Origin: Acidobacteria bacterium UBA6911
Lineage (GTDB): Bacteria > Acidobacteriota > UBA6911
Direction of reading: 5' to 3'
Assembly (NCBI GenBank): GCA_002451015.1
Contig: DKBB01000232.1
Span: 633-10,096 of the forward strand
Length of the DNA stretch: 9,464 bases
Of the stretch, positions 1 to 6,136 are shown one piece after another; the first letter of the stretch is position 1, and each line of letters opens with the position of its first letter. Both the position numbers and the translations under genes were made by a program. The notes below the pieces were generated by a model, which saw only the letters and a list, made by a program, of their open reading frames with translations, searched no databases and was not told where the DNA came from.

Positions 1-17
1 AATCCCGGGGAAACGCC

Positions 18-341
18 ATGAAAGCACTACTGATTATCAGCACAGCCGACACTATGGAGCTGGCTGGGAAAATCGCCTCGACACTCGTTCGGGAAAAGAT
101 AGCTGCCTGTGTCAACATCTTGCCCGGGATTCGTTCGATATACAGGTGGAAAGAAAACGTATGCGATGATTCGGAATGGCTGCTTCTTATAAAATCCTCG
201 GATGAAAATTTCGAATCCATCCGAAGCCGGATCCGGCAGCTGCACACATACGAAACGCCCGAAGTGATTGCCGTTCCCATTGCCGCCGGTGATCCGGATT
301 ACCTGAACTGGCTGCACGCCCAGGTGAAAAGCCTCCCATAG
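18..341 (+). CDS. cutA: CutA-family divalent-cation tolerance protein (CutA1)
   Basis: This 107-residue protein matches the CutA1 family, whose members are about 100-115 residues and form very stable cytoplasmic trimers related in fold to PII proteins. Family signatures are all visible: AACVNILPG at residues 29-37, an aromatic/charged SIYRW segment at 40-44, the motif HTYETPE at 76-82, and DYLNWL near the C-terminus (94-99). CutA was named for copper tolerance in E. coli, but its molecular role is poorly settled, and metal binding or signalling remain possibilities. The ATG at 18 is preceded by GGGGAA at 7-12, a modest ribosome binding site. Upstream context is cut off by the window edge, so operon membership to the left is unknown. 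The gene converges on tatA across a 445-nt gap. The family call is secure; the physiological role is not. Confidence 0.93.
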   Translation: MKALLIISTADTMELAGKIASTLVREKIAACVNILPGIRSIYRWKENVCDDSEWLLLIKSSDENFESIRSRIRQLHTYETPEVIAVPIAAGDPDYLNWLHAQVKSLP

Positions 342-786
342 AGGAGCGACCGGCGCAGTGTCGCAGGCTCAACTCTACCCTCTCGTGCGACAGCCCTTGG
401 CCAATAAGCTTTTGGCGCAGAATTCATGACATCATATTTCGTAAAACTGGATTTTCTGCAAGGCAAACAATGAAGTTGAAAATTGAATTTCAGGGTAAAT
501 CTGATTCCGAGATGCGGCACGAATCCGCAAACATTGCTTTATAAATTAGCGTATAGTATCGCTTTAATCGATACTTCCGGACGAAGGATCTGCAGGGATG
601 CAGTCCTCGCTGGGTTCATGCAACCCGAAACCCCCCTCTATCGATTTGACAGAAATTATCTTTGAAAACAGTGGAGACAACACACGGACCTCCAGGGATG
701 TCAAGCAAGCGAGCCTCGGCGGATTAGAAAATGCGTCTCCTGTAACAATCAGGCGTGAATGCTCCAGTAGGGGCAAATCCAGCGTA
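342..786. other. Convergent intergenic region with several stem-loops; no supported gene
   Basis: Between the stops of cutA (+) and tatA (-) I found no open frame with a credible start, ribosome site or family motif. Several inverted repeats are visible. GCGAC (346-350) and GCGAC (387-391) can each pair with GTCGC at 360-364, and the longer pairing is TGTCGCA 359-365 with TGCGACA 386-392. Others are GCCAA 400-404 with TTGGC 412-416, TGCGG 513-517 with CCGCA 525-529, and GTATCG 556-561 with CGATAC 569-574. The strongest is 585-607, nine base pairs with one bulged base and loop GGGA, followed at once by GGGTT 612-616 with AACCC 622-626. None is followed directly by a run of T, so no classic terminator can be called for either gene. 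Short five-pair stems are expected by chance in this length; 585-607 and 556-574 stand out. Confidence 0.5.
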
Positions 787-1014
787 TTACGATTTTTCTT
801 CCTTCGTCTTTTCTTCCGCCTTGTCTTCCGTTTCCTCGTGAACAGCTTTGAGGGAAGATTTAAAGTTTCGAATTCCTTCTCCGAGCCCCTTGCCCAATTG
901 TGGAATCTTGTTCACTCCGAAGATGATAATAACAATAACAAGAATGATGATAAGTTCCATCGGGCCCAGGGTAGGAATTGCAAGAATCAACTCAGGCGAA
1001 TCCATGGTAAACAT
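787..1014 (-). CDS. tatA: Sec-independent (twin-arginine) protein translocase subunit TatA
   Basis: The product is a 75-residue TatA/TatE-type protein, the pore-forming subunit that oligomerises with TatBC in the inner membrane to export folded proteins bearing RR signal peptides. Visible parts are one transmembrane segment (about residues 20-33, MELIIILVIVIIIFG), the FG hinge at 32-33, an amphipathic helix with LGKGLGEGIRNFK (40-52), and a charged, Lys/Glu-rich cytoplasmic tail. The start is set at the ATG at 1014 because a run of five G (minus strand, 1024-1020) lies five bases upstream; a GTG at 1026 has no ribosome site. Roughly a dozen residues precede the usual family start, containing a second PELIL-like stretch, so starts at 1005 or 960 are possible. 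It lies 123 nt downstream of selB on the same strand and may have its own promoter. It could be the only Tat gene here; no tatB or tatC is visible. Confidence 0.9.
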   Translation of the reverse strand: MFTMDSPELILAIPTLGPMELIIILVIVIIIFGVNKIPQLGKGLGEGIRNFKSSLKAVHEETEDKAEEKTKEEKS

Positions 1015-1043
1015 GTACACCCCCACAAATAAACATTTCTTAA

Positions 1044-1072
1044 AGAGTACTTAACAGCCGGGTTAAAGTCAA
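1044..1072 (-). promoter_or_regulatory. Candidate sigma70-type promoter for tatA with an inverted repeat in the spacer
   Basis: Read on the minus strand, TTGACT (1072-1067) and TACTCT (1049-1044) are separated by 17 bases, about 30 nt upstream of the tatA start. The -35 is five of six to consensus; the -10 is only about three of six. The spacer holds a perfect five-base inverted repeat, TTAAC (1051-1055) and GTTAA (1062-1066), which could be an operator or chance. The position in the selB-tatA gap supports separate transcription of tatA. Confidence 0.4.
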
Positions 1073-1137
1073 TCTCACGAATAAGACCCTGTTTTCCGAC
1101 ATCCGGTGTCCGGCTACTCCGGTGTGGTTGTTATGGA

Positions 1138-3036
1138 TTACAGCAGGATGCGTTCATTGCCCTGCCGACGGGTGAATTTTTCTCGGTCCAGGTACTCCAG
1201 AAGCGGAATGGAATGTTTCCTTGTAAGATCCAGTATTTCCTTGAAATCGGCTACATTGAATCTCATGCCCGGTTCGAACCGGCTCTTTATCTTTTCCTTT
1301 ATATCTTCGAGCGTGGACTGGTGGTAAACAAAATCCTCGGAGATCTTGATCAGAATCTGTTCTTTGATCATCCAGTAAAAAATGCGCCGAACCTCTTCAG
1401 GATCGGCATCGATGGAAGATTGAAGCTCCTGCAATGACGGGGGTTGAAATCCCGATCTTTTATGAACGGCCTCGATCTGTTCCCTCAGGTGCTCCCCTTC
1501 CGCTGAAAGCTGCACCTCATGCCCGAAAAGGGACACGGTATCTTTCTGCATGGACAATTTGCGATTTTCAACAAGCGTTTCAAGGCAATGCTTGAAGAGT
1601 TCCGCGGGCAGTCCGTCGTATATTCGTTTACGCAACTCTTCTCTGGGTATTCCCTTCGCCAGCGGATTGTTTTTGTGGAAGACACTCACCCGCGCAAGGG
1701 TTTCCTCGGTCAGGGATTCGACCGTTGATGCCGGAACAAGAATCGGGGACGGAGCCGGGATCATGACCAACTCACCCGTGCGGGCAAGATCCGAACATAT
1801 TTTGTTCAGTTCCGGCAGTGCAATGCCGAGAAGTGAATCCAGTTCGTTGAGGTCCATGGCACGCCCGGATTCCGCCTCCAGGAAAACCGGAATCTTATCG
1901 GACAGTCTTCCGCGATCCAGTTTCTGCAGAACATCCAGAACCTTTTTGTCTGTGCTCCTGTGCTTTGAAGGATTTGGGTGCAGTATTTTGCCGCCGCCGA
2001 TGGTAATGGTCGGAGAAAACTGGCGGATAATGAACGTGTCTCCGTGCAAACAGAAAACCGGAGCATCCAGTCGAAGCTGTGCATAGGCCGAATCGCCCGG
2101 AGCAAGCGTATCTTTTCCCAGTAAAGCCACACGAGCCAGCACCTCCAGGGTCCCCTGGTGGAATCGGACCTTGATCAGGTTTTTCAACGGCTTCGCGGAC
2201 GGAAGCAGGTGAAGATGTACGTCCAGTATCTGTGTTTCGCTGAATACTTTCGGAACCGTAACAACCATTCCGCGTGCAACCTGGGTCAAATCCAATCCCT
2301 GGAGATTCACGGCTGTTCTCTGTCCCGCTGTGGCGGTTCCGGTCATTTTGCCGTGGACCTGGACACCCCGGATTCTCGCCGTCAGTCCGCCGGGAATGAG
2401 CTCAACCTCCTCGTCCTTGTGGATCCCTCCCGACGTCAGTGTCCCTGTCACAACCGTCCCAAACCCCCGAATGCTGAACGAGCGGTCTATCGGCAGGCGC
2501 AGCAGTCTGTTCGAAGGACGAAGAGGCACCGAGAGCGCCATATCGTGGATTGCTTTTTTCAAACGGTCGAGGCCTTCCCCTGTTTTTGAACTGACAGGAA
2601 TGATCTCTGCATCTTCAAGAAAGGACCCTTCGGTCGTCTCCAGTATTTCGTCCTGCACAAGCTCTATCATTTCGGAATCGACCAGGTCGGCTTTATTGAT
2701 CACAACGATGCCCGAACGAACACCCAGCAGACGGCAGATATCGAAATGTTCACGAGTTTGGGGCATGATCGATTCATCAGCAGCGACTACGAGCAACACA
2801 AAATCGATGCCACCTACGCCGGCCAGCATGTTTTTCACAAACTTTTCATGCCCGGGCACATCAACAAATCCCACCTGTACGTCGTCAAGTTCCAGATGCG
2901 CGAATCCCAGGTCGATAGTAATGCCCCGCTGCTTCTCTTCTTTCAGCCGGTCGGGGTCCACCCCTGTCAAAGCCCGGATCAAGGCGCTCTTCCCGTGATC
3001 GATATGTCCTGCAGTGCCAACAATTACATGTCTCAT
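1138..3036 (-). CDS. selB: Selenocysteine-specific translation elongation factor SelB
   Basis: This 632-residue GTPase delivers Sec-tRNA(Sec) to ribosomes paused at UGA codons marked by a SECIS hairpin. The N-terminal EF-Tu-like domain shows G1 [11 protein letters not shown] (7-17), switch I RGIT (37-40), G3 DVPGH (59-63), G4 NKAD (114-117) and G5 SSKTG (149-153). Beta-barrel domains II and III follow, including [10 protein letters not shown]. About 260 C-terminal residues have the winged-helix character that binds SECIS RNA, ending in a typical segment with [19 protein letters not shown]. Length fits the bacterial family (about 600-640). The start is placed at ATG 3036, because [11 protein letters not shown] aligns with the family N-terminus and GGTGG (3045-3041) precedes it; an in-frame TTG at 3051 is less likely. 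tatA lies downstream on the same strand. No selA or tRNA-Sec gene is seen in the window. Its presence implies selenoproteins elsewhere in the genome. Confidence 0.96.
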   Translation of the reverse strand: MRHVIVGTAGHIDHGKSALIRALTGVDPDRLKEEKQRGITIDLGFAHLELDDVQVGFVDVPGHEKFVKNMLAGVGGIDFVLLVVAADESIMPQTREHFDICRLLGVRSGIVVINKADLVDSEMIELVQDEILETTEGSFLEDAEIIPVSSKTGEGLDRLKKAIHDMALSVPLRPSNRLLRLPIDRSFSIRGFGTVVTGTLTSGGIHKDEEVELIPGGLTARIRGVQVHGKMTGTATAGQRTAVNLQGLDLTQVARGMVVTVPKVFSETQILDVHLHLLPSAKPLKNLIKVRFHQGTLEVLARVALLGKDTLAPGDSAYAQLRLDAPVFCLHGDTFIIRQFSPTITIGGGKILHPNPSKHRSTDKKVLDVLQKLDRGRLSDKIPVFLEAESGRAMDLNELDSLLGIALPELNKICSDLARTGELVMIPAPSPILVPASTVESLTEETLARVSVFHKNNPLAKGIPREELRKRIYDGLPAELFKHCLETLVENRKLSMQKDTVSLFGHEVQLSAEGEHLREQIEAVHKRSGFQPPSLQELQSSIDADPEEVRRIFYWMIKEQILIKISEDFVYHQSTLEDIKEKIKSRFEPGMRFNVADFKEILDLTRKHSIPLLEYLDREKFTRRQGNERILL

Positions 3037-3060
3037 ATTCCACCGGTGCAAGCCTGCATT

Positions 3061-3143
3061 TGCCTCATATAGGGGCGAACCTCGTATCCGGCCCTGCCGC
3101 CGCAGTGAATCCGAGGTAAAGCAGCACCCATATCAACGAGGCA
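3061..3143 (-). promoter_or_regulatory. Long imperfect hairpin in the selB mRNA leader (possible structured RNA element)
   Basis: About 25 base pairs nest in one 83-nt stem. From the outside in: TGCCTC 3061-3066 with GAGGCA 3138-3143; ATAT 3067-3070 with ATAT 3130-3133; GGGCG 3073-3077 with CACCC 3125-3129, fully paired only in the minus-strand RNA where one pair is G-U; ACCTCG 3079-3084 with CGAGGT 3112-3117; and CTGC 3094-3097 with GCAG 3102-3105 closing a four-base loop. The inner edge lies 25 nt upstream of the selB ATG. In E. coli a SECIS-like element in the selAB leader is known to bind SelB and lower its synthesis, so an analogous role is a reasonable guess. The G-U pair and the promoter candidate upstream favour the minus strand, but the opposite strand cannot be ruled out. 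Confidence 0.5.
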
Positions 3144-3158
3144 TTATCTTAATCCACA

Positions 3159-3187
3159 ATTCTTCCATTCGCCAGTTGAAGATTCAA
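3159..3187 (-). promoter_or_regulatory. Candidate sigma70-type promoter for selB
   Basis: On the minus strand TTGAAT (3187-3182) and AAGAAT (3164-3159) are spaced by 17 bases. Transcription would begin near 3152, so the mRNA would start just ahead of the 3143-3061 hairpin and carry it whole. A second -10-like box, GATAAT (3148-3143), has no good -35 partner and would truncate the hairpin. The boxes are matched by eye only. Confidence 0.4.
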
Positions 3188-3364
3188 ATACCGGATACAC
3201 CACCGATTTTCAGAGGCAAAAACCGCCATCCATCCGAATTATCAATATGGCACAAGAATCCGGAGTAGAAATACTTACTTTTTATGCTGAATAAATCAGC
3301 TTTTAGGGGAATTTTGAAGCAAATGCAGGTATTATTAGCCCCTTGACATAATAAGGGTATTGGC

Positions 3365-4702
3365 ATGCTGGATAATCTGTCTAAAAAACTGCAACAAATC
3401 CTGAAGAATCTATCCGGTCAGGGGAGGGTATCGGAGAGGCATATTGAGGAAACCGCACGGGAGATACGCAATGCACTCCTGGACGCGGACGTTCATTTCA
3501 AAATAGCCAAGGAATTCGTCGAACGTATCAAAAAAAGAGCGCTCGGCCAGGAGGTTATAGAATCCCTTACCCCCGGACAGCAGGTAATCAAGGTGGTCAG
3601 GGATGAACTGGTTGAACTGCTCGGAGGAGACCAAACCGAAATTCAATTCTCCAAGCGGCCTCCCAGCGTTTTCCTGATGACCGGTCTGCAGGGCTCCGGG
3701 AAAACCACCACATCGGCCAAACTGGCTCTCTGGCTGACGAAACACAACCATACACCACTCCTGCTGTCGGTCGACGTGTACCGCCCGGCAGCCGTTGAAC
3801 AGCTGAGAGTTCTTTGCGAAAACAACCGGCTTGGATATTTCGACATTCCGGAAGACAGGAATCCTGTATCGAGAACGAAGCAGGGGTTAAGGCACGCCCA
3901 AAACGGCGGTTATGACGTGGTTCTGATCGATACAGCCGGTCGTCTCCACATAGATGAAGAGATGATGGCCGAACTCGATCGGATTCGGGAAGTTGCAGCG
4001 CCCGTGGAAACCTTTCTTGTAGCAGACGCCATGACGGGCCAGGATGCGGTGCGAAGCGCCAAGGAATTTCACGAAAGGCTGAGTCTCACCGGAGTCATCC
4101 TGACTAAAATGGACGGGGATGCCCGGGGCGGAGCGGCCTTATCCATTAAAACGGTAACCGGCCAGCCCATTAAATTCATCGGAACCGGAGAAAAGGTCGA
4201 TGCCCTGGAGCCTTTTTTCCCGGACCGTCTGGCAGGACGGATCCTCGGCATGGGAGACGTTCTTTCCCTTATTGAGAAAGCCGAGGAGAATGTCGACCGG
4301 GAACACGCCGCTGAACTGGCTGAAAAGATCCAAAAAGATGAGTTCACCCTCGACGACTTCCGCGATCAGCTGAGGCAGATCAGGAAAATGGGACCTTTGG
4401 ATCAGATTCTCGGAATGTTGCCGAACATGGGGCCGCTTCGCGGCTTGAACCAGGTTAATGTCGACGAAAAGGAGCTGATTCATATAGAAGCCATTATCAG
4501 TTCCATGACTCCCAGGGAAAGGAGACATCACCAGATCCTGAATGGAAGCAGGAGAAAACGAATTTCTCGCGGCAGCGGTCGCCCCGTCCAGGAAATCAAC
4601 AGGCTTCTGAAGCAGTACGTTGAAACAAGGAAACTGATGAAAAGCCTGAGCAAGGGTATCATGCCGCGCATGCTGCGGGGCATGAAATTCCCGATGCCTT
4701 GA
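3365..4702 (+). CDS. ffh: Signal recognition particle GTPase Ffh (SRP54 homologue)
   Basis: The 445-residue protein binds signal sequences of nascent membrane and secretory proteins and, with SRP RNA and FtsY, delivers ribosomes to the Sec translocon. It has an N domain (about 1-95), then a G domain with P-loop GLQGSGKT (107-114), DVYRPAAVEQL (137-147), DTAGR (189-193), TKMD (247-250) and GTGEK (273-277), the linker motif GMGD (295-298), and an M domain (about 320-445). The M domain contains SMTPRERR, NGSRRKRI and RGSG, which contact SRP RNA, and a methionine-rich tail. Length is normal for the family. ATG 3365 has AAGGG (3351-3355) nine bases upstream. rpsP follows after 331 nt on the same strand, as in many bacteria, although with a separate promoter candidate. 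The frame stays open for 61 codons past the TGA stop, discussed as a finding; the stop position itself is normal for Ffh. Confidence 0.97.
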   Translation: MLDNLSKKLQQILKNLSGQGRVSERHIEETAREIRNALLDADVHFKIAKEFVERIKKRALGQEVIESLTPGQQVIKVVRDELVELLGGDQTEIQFSKRPPSVFLMTGLQGSGKTTTSAKLALWLTKHNHTPLLLSVDVYRPAAVEQLRVLCENNRLGYFDIPEDRNPVSRTKQGLRHAQNGGYDVVLIDTAGRLHIDEEMMAELDRIREVAAPVETFLVADAMTGQDAVRSAKEFHERLSLTGVILTKMDGDARGGAALSIKTVTGQPIKFIGTGEKVDALEPFFPDRLAGRILGMGDVLSLIEKAEENVDREHAAELAEKIQKDEFTLDDFRDQLRQIRKMGPLDQILGMLPNMGPLRGLNQVNVDEKELIHIEAIISSMTPRERRHHQILNGSRRKRISRGSGRPVQEINRLLKQYVETRKLMKSLSKGIMPRMLRGMKFPMP

Positions 4703-4910
4703 GGGATTAAACCGTGCCGTCTGTCGCTTAAAATCCACTGGCAGAGCTACAAAACCGGTGCGGGAGCCGTCAGATACATTGGGGCCCGGCTCGACAGGGA
4801 AAGAGTCCTGGACCGTATTTCTCACAGGTTTGCTGACCTTTCGTTTCTAAAGTCGATTCACTTGCTGCGAGGCGGAAAAATCTTATGAGAGATAGGAATA
4901 ATGCCGGGAG

Positions 4911-4939
4911 TTGAAACCGGCCTTGTTATATGCCAGAAT
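4911..4939 (+). promoter_or_regulatory. Candidate sigma70-type promoter for the rpsP-rplS cluster
   Basis: TTGAAA (4911-4916, five of six to consensus) and CAGAAT (4934-4939, four of six) are separated by exactly 17 bases. Transcription would begin near 4946, giving an rpsP leader of roughly 88 nt. Its position ahead of a ribosomal-protein cluster is what one would expect for a strong growth-linked promoter. Matching was by eye. Confidence 0.5.
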
Positions 4940-4948
4940 TATATGGAG

Positions 4949-5009
4949 TTAATCCGCGGTTTCTACGGGTCCCTTTGCGATGCATGACCTTGGAAGAACG
5001 GCGGGTTGA
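4949..5009 (+). promoter_or_regulatory. Foldable rpsP leader stem
   Basis: In RNA, 4949-4957 (TTAATCCGC) can pair with 5001-5009 (GCGGGTTGA) over nine pairs, two of them G-U. Inside, GGGTC (4967-4971) can pair with GACCT (4986-4990), one pair G-U. The stem ends 14 nt before the AGGAGG ribosome site of rpsP. Such leaders often mediate feedback by ribosomal proteins, but nothing in the sequence identifies the ligand. Confidence 0.35.
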
Positions 5010-5023
5010 GGTCTGTTAACACG

Positions 5024-5036
5024 AGGAGGAGATTTG
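5024..5036 (+). promoter_or_regulatory. Strong ribosome binding site that sets a TTG start for rpsP
   Basis: AGGAGG at 5024-5029 is a full anti-Shine-Dalgarno match, four bases before TTG 5034-5036. No ATG or GTG in frame lies between this site and the conserved RIRLTRMG core. The next in-frame ATG (5058) is inside that core and would delete it, so TTG is the likely initiator. Confidence 0.8.
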
Positions 5037-5291
5037 CTAAGAATACGTTTAACGCGCATGGGCGCCAAAAAGAAACCTTTTTATCGAGTTGTGGTAATGG
5101 AGCGGAGACAGAATCGGGATGGGAGTTTCGTGGAAATTGTCGGACATTACAATCCGACATCGAATCCTCCGTTAATTGATCTGAAAATGGACAGAATACG
5201 TCACTGGCTCGCATGTGGTGCACAACCATCCGAGACGGTCAATTCTCTTATGAAAAAAACCGTCGCTTCCACACCTGCCGCTGCCGGTTAA
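5034..5291 (+). CDS. rpsP: Small ribosomal subunit protein bS16
   Basis: The 85-residue product is bS16, a 30S component that binds 16S rRNA early and helps assembly of the 5' and central domains. The family core is intact: RIRLTRMGAKKKPFYR (3-18), RDGSFVEIVGHYNP (28-41), and WLACGAQPSETV (58-69). The usual N-terminus is M-(A/V)-(V/K)-IRLxRxG, and here it is ML-RIRLTRMG, two residues before the core, consistent with the TTG start at 5034. A short Ala/Pro-rich tail (VASTPAAAG) ends the protein. It heads the cluster rpsP-khpA-rimM-trmD-rplS and follows its own promoter candidate. khpA starts 81 nt downstream. Confidence 0.96.
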   Translation: MLRIRLTRMGAKKKPFYRVVVMERRQNRDGSFVEIVGHYNPTSNPPLIDLKMDRIRHWLACGAQPSETVNSLMKKTVASTPAAAG

Positions 5292-5372
5292 CACCAGTTT
5301 TCCCATCTTCGTTGCTGTATCCCTAAAAGCTCCCGGGCTGTATGACTGAATGGTCTCGAAGGAGAAGCGGTT

Positions 5373-5603
5373 ATGAAAGAGCTAGTTGAAATGATTGCGA
5401 AAGCACTTGTCGACAATCCCGAGCAAGTTACGGTAACCGAAGTTGAGGGAGAACAAACCACTGTTCTGGAACTTCGAGTGGCACCCAGCGACCTTGGCAA
5501 GGTTATCGGCAAACAGGGGCGAACCGCCCGATGCATCCGGACCCTTCTTGGAGCAGCAGGCATGAAGCTTAAGAAACGGTTCGTTCTGGAAATTTTGGAA
5601 TAG
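5373..5603 (+). CDS. khpA: KH-domain RNA-binding protein KhpA (YlqC family)
   Basis: This 76-residue protein is a single type II KH domain. The RNA-gripping loop GKVIGKQGR is at residues 42-50, with the GxxG motif GKQG at 46-49, followed by the helix [13 protein letters not shown] and a terminal strand. Length and the slot between rpsP and rimM are typical of the family. In Gram-positive bacteria KhpA partners with KhpB/Jag and affects cell envelope and division through RNA binding; its role in Gram-negative anaerobes is less known. ATG 5373 is preceded by AAGGAG (5359-5364). The 81-nt gap from rpsP shows no strong hairpin. Its stop TAG (5601-5603) shares a base with the rimM GTG, so translation of rimM is probably coupled to it. 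Confidence 0.93.
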   Translation: MKELVEMIAKALVDNPEQVTVTEVEGEQTTVLELRVAPSDLGKVIGKQGRTARCIRTLLGAAGMKLKKRFVLEILE

Positions 5604-6136
5604 TGGAGCCGGAAGAACCTTCTTCATTCATCACAATCGCTCGAATTGTCAGGACCCGGGGAAATAAGGGTGAGGTCCTGGTCGAGTCGTTTACGGATTT
5701 TCCTGACCGCTTCGACATTCTGGAAGAGGTCTGGCTGGAGTTTGAAGACGGCCGTCTGCAAAAAACCGCACTCGATTTCACCTGGGAACACAAAGGACGC
5801 AGAATATTAAAATTTGTCGATTTCGACACTATCAGCTCCGCTGAAAAATTAGTTGGCTGCCTGGTACAAATACCCCGGGAACAGGCGGTCCGGCTACCGG
5901 CAGGCACCTATTTCGACCACGACCTGGTCGGCTGTTCCGTCGAAGACACCCATGGGAAACATTTAGGAGTCGTGGAGGATATTCTACGGATTTCCGGAAA
6001 CAATCAGCTGGTAGTAAAGGGTCGCGACAGGGAATTTCTGATCCCGGCGGTGGAAAACATCTGCAAGCGAATCTCCATCAAGAAAAAACAGATATTAGTG
6101 GACCCACCGGAAGGATTAATGGACCTCGATCGATGA
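5603..6136 (+). CDS. rimM: Ribosome maturation factor RimM
   Basis: The 177-residue protein is RimM, which binds uS19 in the 30S head and assists late 16S rRNA processing. The N-terminal RimM domain starts with FITIARIVRTRGNKGEVLVE (9-28) including the conserved Gly-x-x-Gly-Glu turn. A C-terminal PRC barrel begins at YFDHDLVGCSVED (103-115) and ends in EFLIPAVENI and the family signature PPEGLMDL (168-175). Length is normal (about 165-185). Initiation is at GTG 5603, which overlaps the khpA stop (TAGTG) and has only GGAA (5597-5600) just upstream, so translational coupling is likely. Its own stop overlaps the trmD start as ATGA (6133-6136). Confidence 0.95.
   Translation: MEPEEPSSFITIARIVRTRGNKGEVLVESFTDFPDRFDILEEVWLEFEDGRLQKTALDFTWEHKGRRILKFVDFDTISSAEKLVGCLVQIPREQAVRLPAGTYFDHDLVGCSVEDTHGKHLGVVEDILRISGNNQLVVKGRDREFLIPAVENICKRISIKKKQILVDPPEGLMDLDR

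Larger units (their letters stand above)
3037..3364. other. Divergent selB/ffh intergenic region
   Basis: This 328-nt region separates the divergent starts of selB and ffh and carries no credible gene. The selB-proximal part holds a long hairpin (3061-3143) and a promoter candidate (3159-3187), listed separately. The ffh-proximal half is AT-rich and contains a small hairpin, GCTGA 3286-3290 with TCAGC 3296-3300, followed by TTTT. A perfect TTGACA box lies at 3343-3348, but a matching -10 would fall inside the ffh coding start, so I do not call an ffh promoter from it. AAGGG at 3351-3355 serves as the ffh ribosome site. Confidence 0.6.
4703..5033. other. ffh-rpsP intergenic region
   Basis: This 331-nt stretch has no supported gene. 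Its first part, 4703-4885, is open in the ffh frame but lacks a start codon with a ribosome site. An inverted repeat GAGCCG (4764-4769) with CGGCTC (4787-4792) spans a 17-nt loop and lacks a T-run, so it is not a clear terminator. The right part holds a promoter candidate (4911-4939) and a foldable leader ahead of rpsP, listed separately. Confidence 0.5.

Noticed and set aside
359..416. Rho-independent terminator for cutA
   Set aside because: Two hairpins are present, but neither is followed by a T-run, so termination here is not supported.
673..740. GGAGAC/GTCTCC inverted repeat as the acceptor stem of a tRNA
   Set aside because: The 68 nt between have no T-loop motif, no D-arm and no anticodon arm.
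564..776. 70-codon minus-strand open frame downstream of tatA
   Set aside because: No ribosome site precedes its start, no motif is recognisable, and the same stretch is better explained as structured non-coding sequence.
1269..1282. 14-base perfect palindrome CCGGTTCGAACCGG
   Set aside because: It lies inside the selB coding region, is well explained by codons for the conserved C-terminal winged helix, and has no flanking regulatory context.
1550..2998. Long plus-strand open frames opposite selB
   Set aside because: They are antisense to conserved SelB domains, rich in Ser/Arg as expected for mirror frames, and lack recognisable domains.
3061..3143. The selB-ffh hairpin as SRP (4.5S) RNA or as tRNA-Sec
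   Set aside because: It lacks the GGAA tetraloop and the conserved GGUCAGG-type core of SRP RNA on both strands. A seven-pair acceptor-like stem can be drawn, but there is no proper T-arm or UCA anticodon arm.
3248..3262. TGGCAC as the -24 element of a sigma54 promoter for ffh
   Set aside because: The expected TTGC at the -12 position is absent (TCCG instead).
3343..3376. TTGACA with GATAAT as an ffh promoter
   Set aside because: Spacing is 22 bases and the -10 would lie inside the ffh coding sequence.
4139..4825. 228-codon open frame on the minus strand opposite ffh
   Set aside because: It is antisense to a clearly conserved gene, has no family motif and runs into the intergenic gap; it reflects codon bias of ffh.
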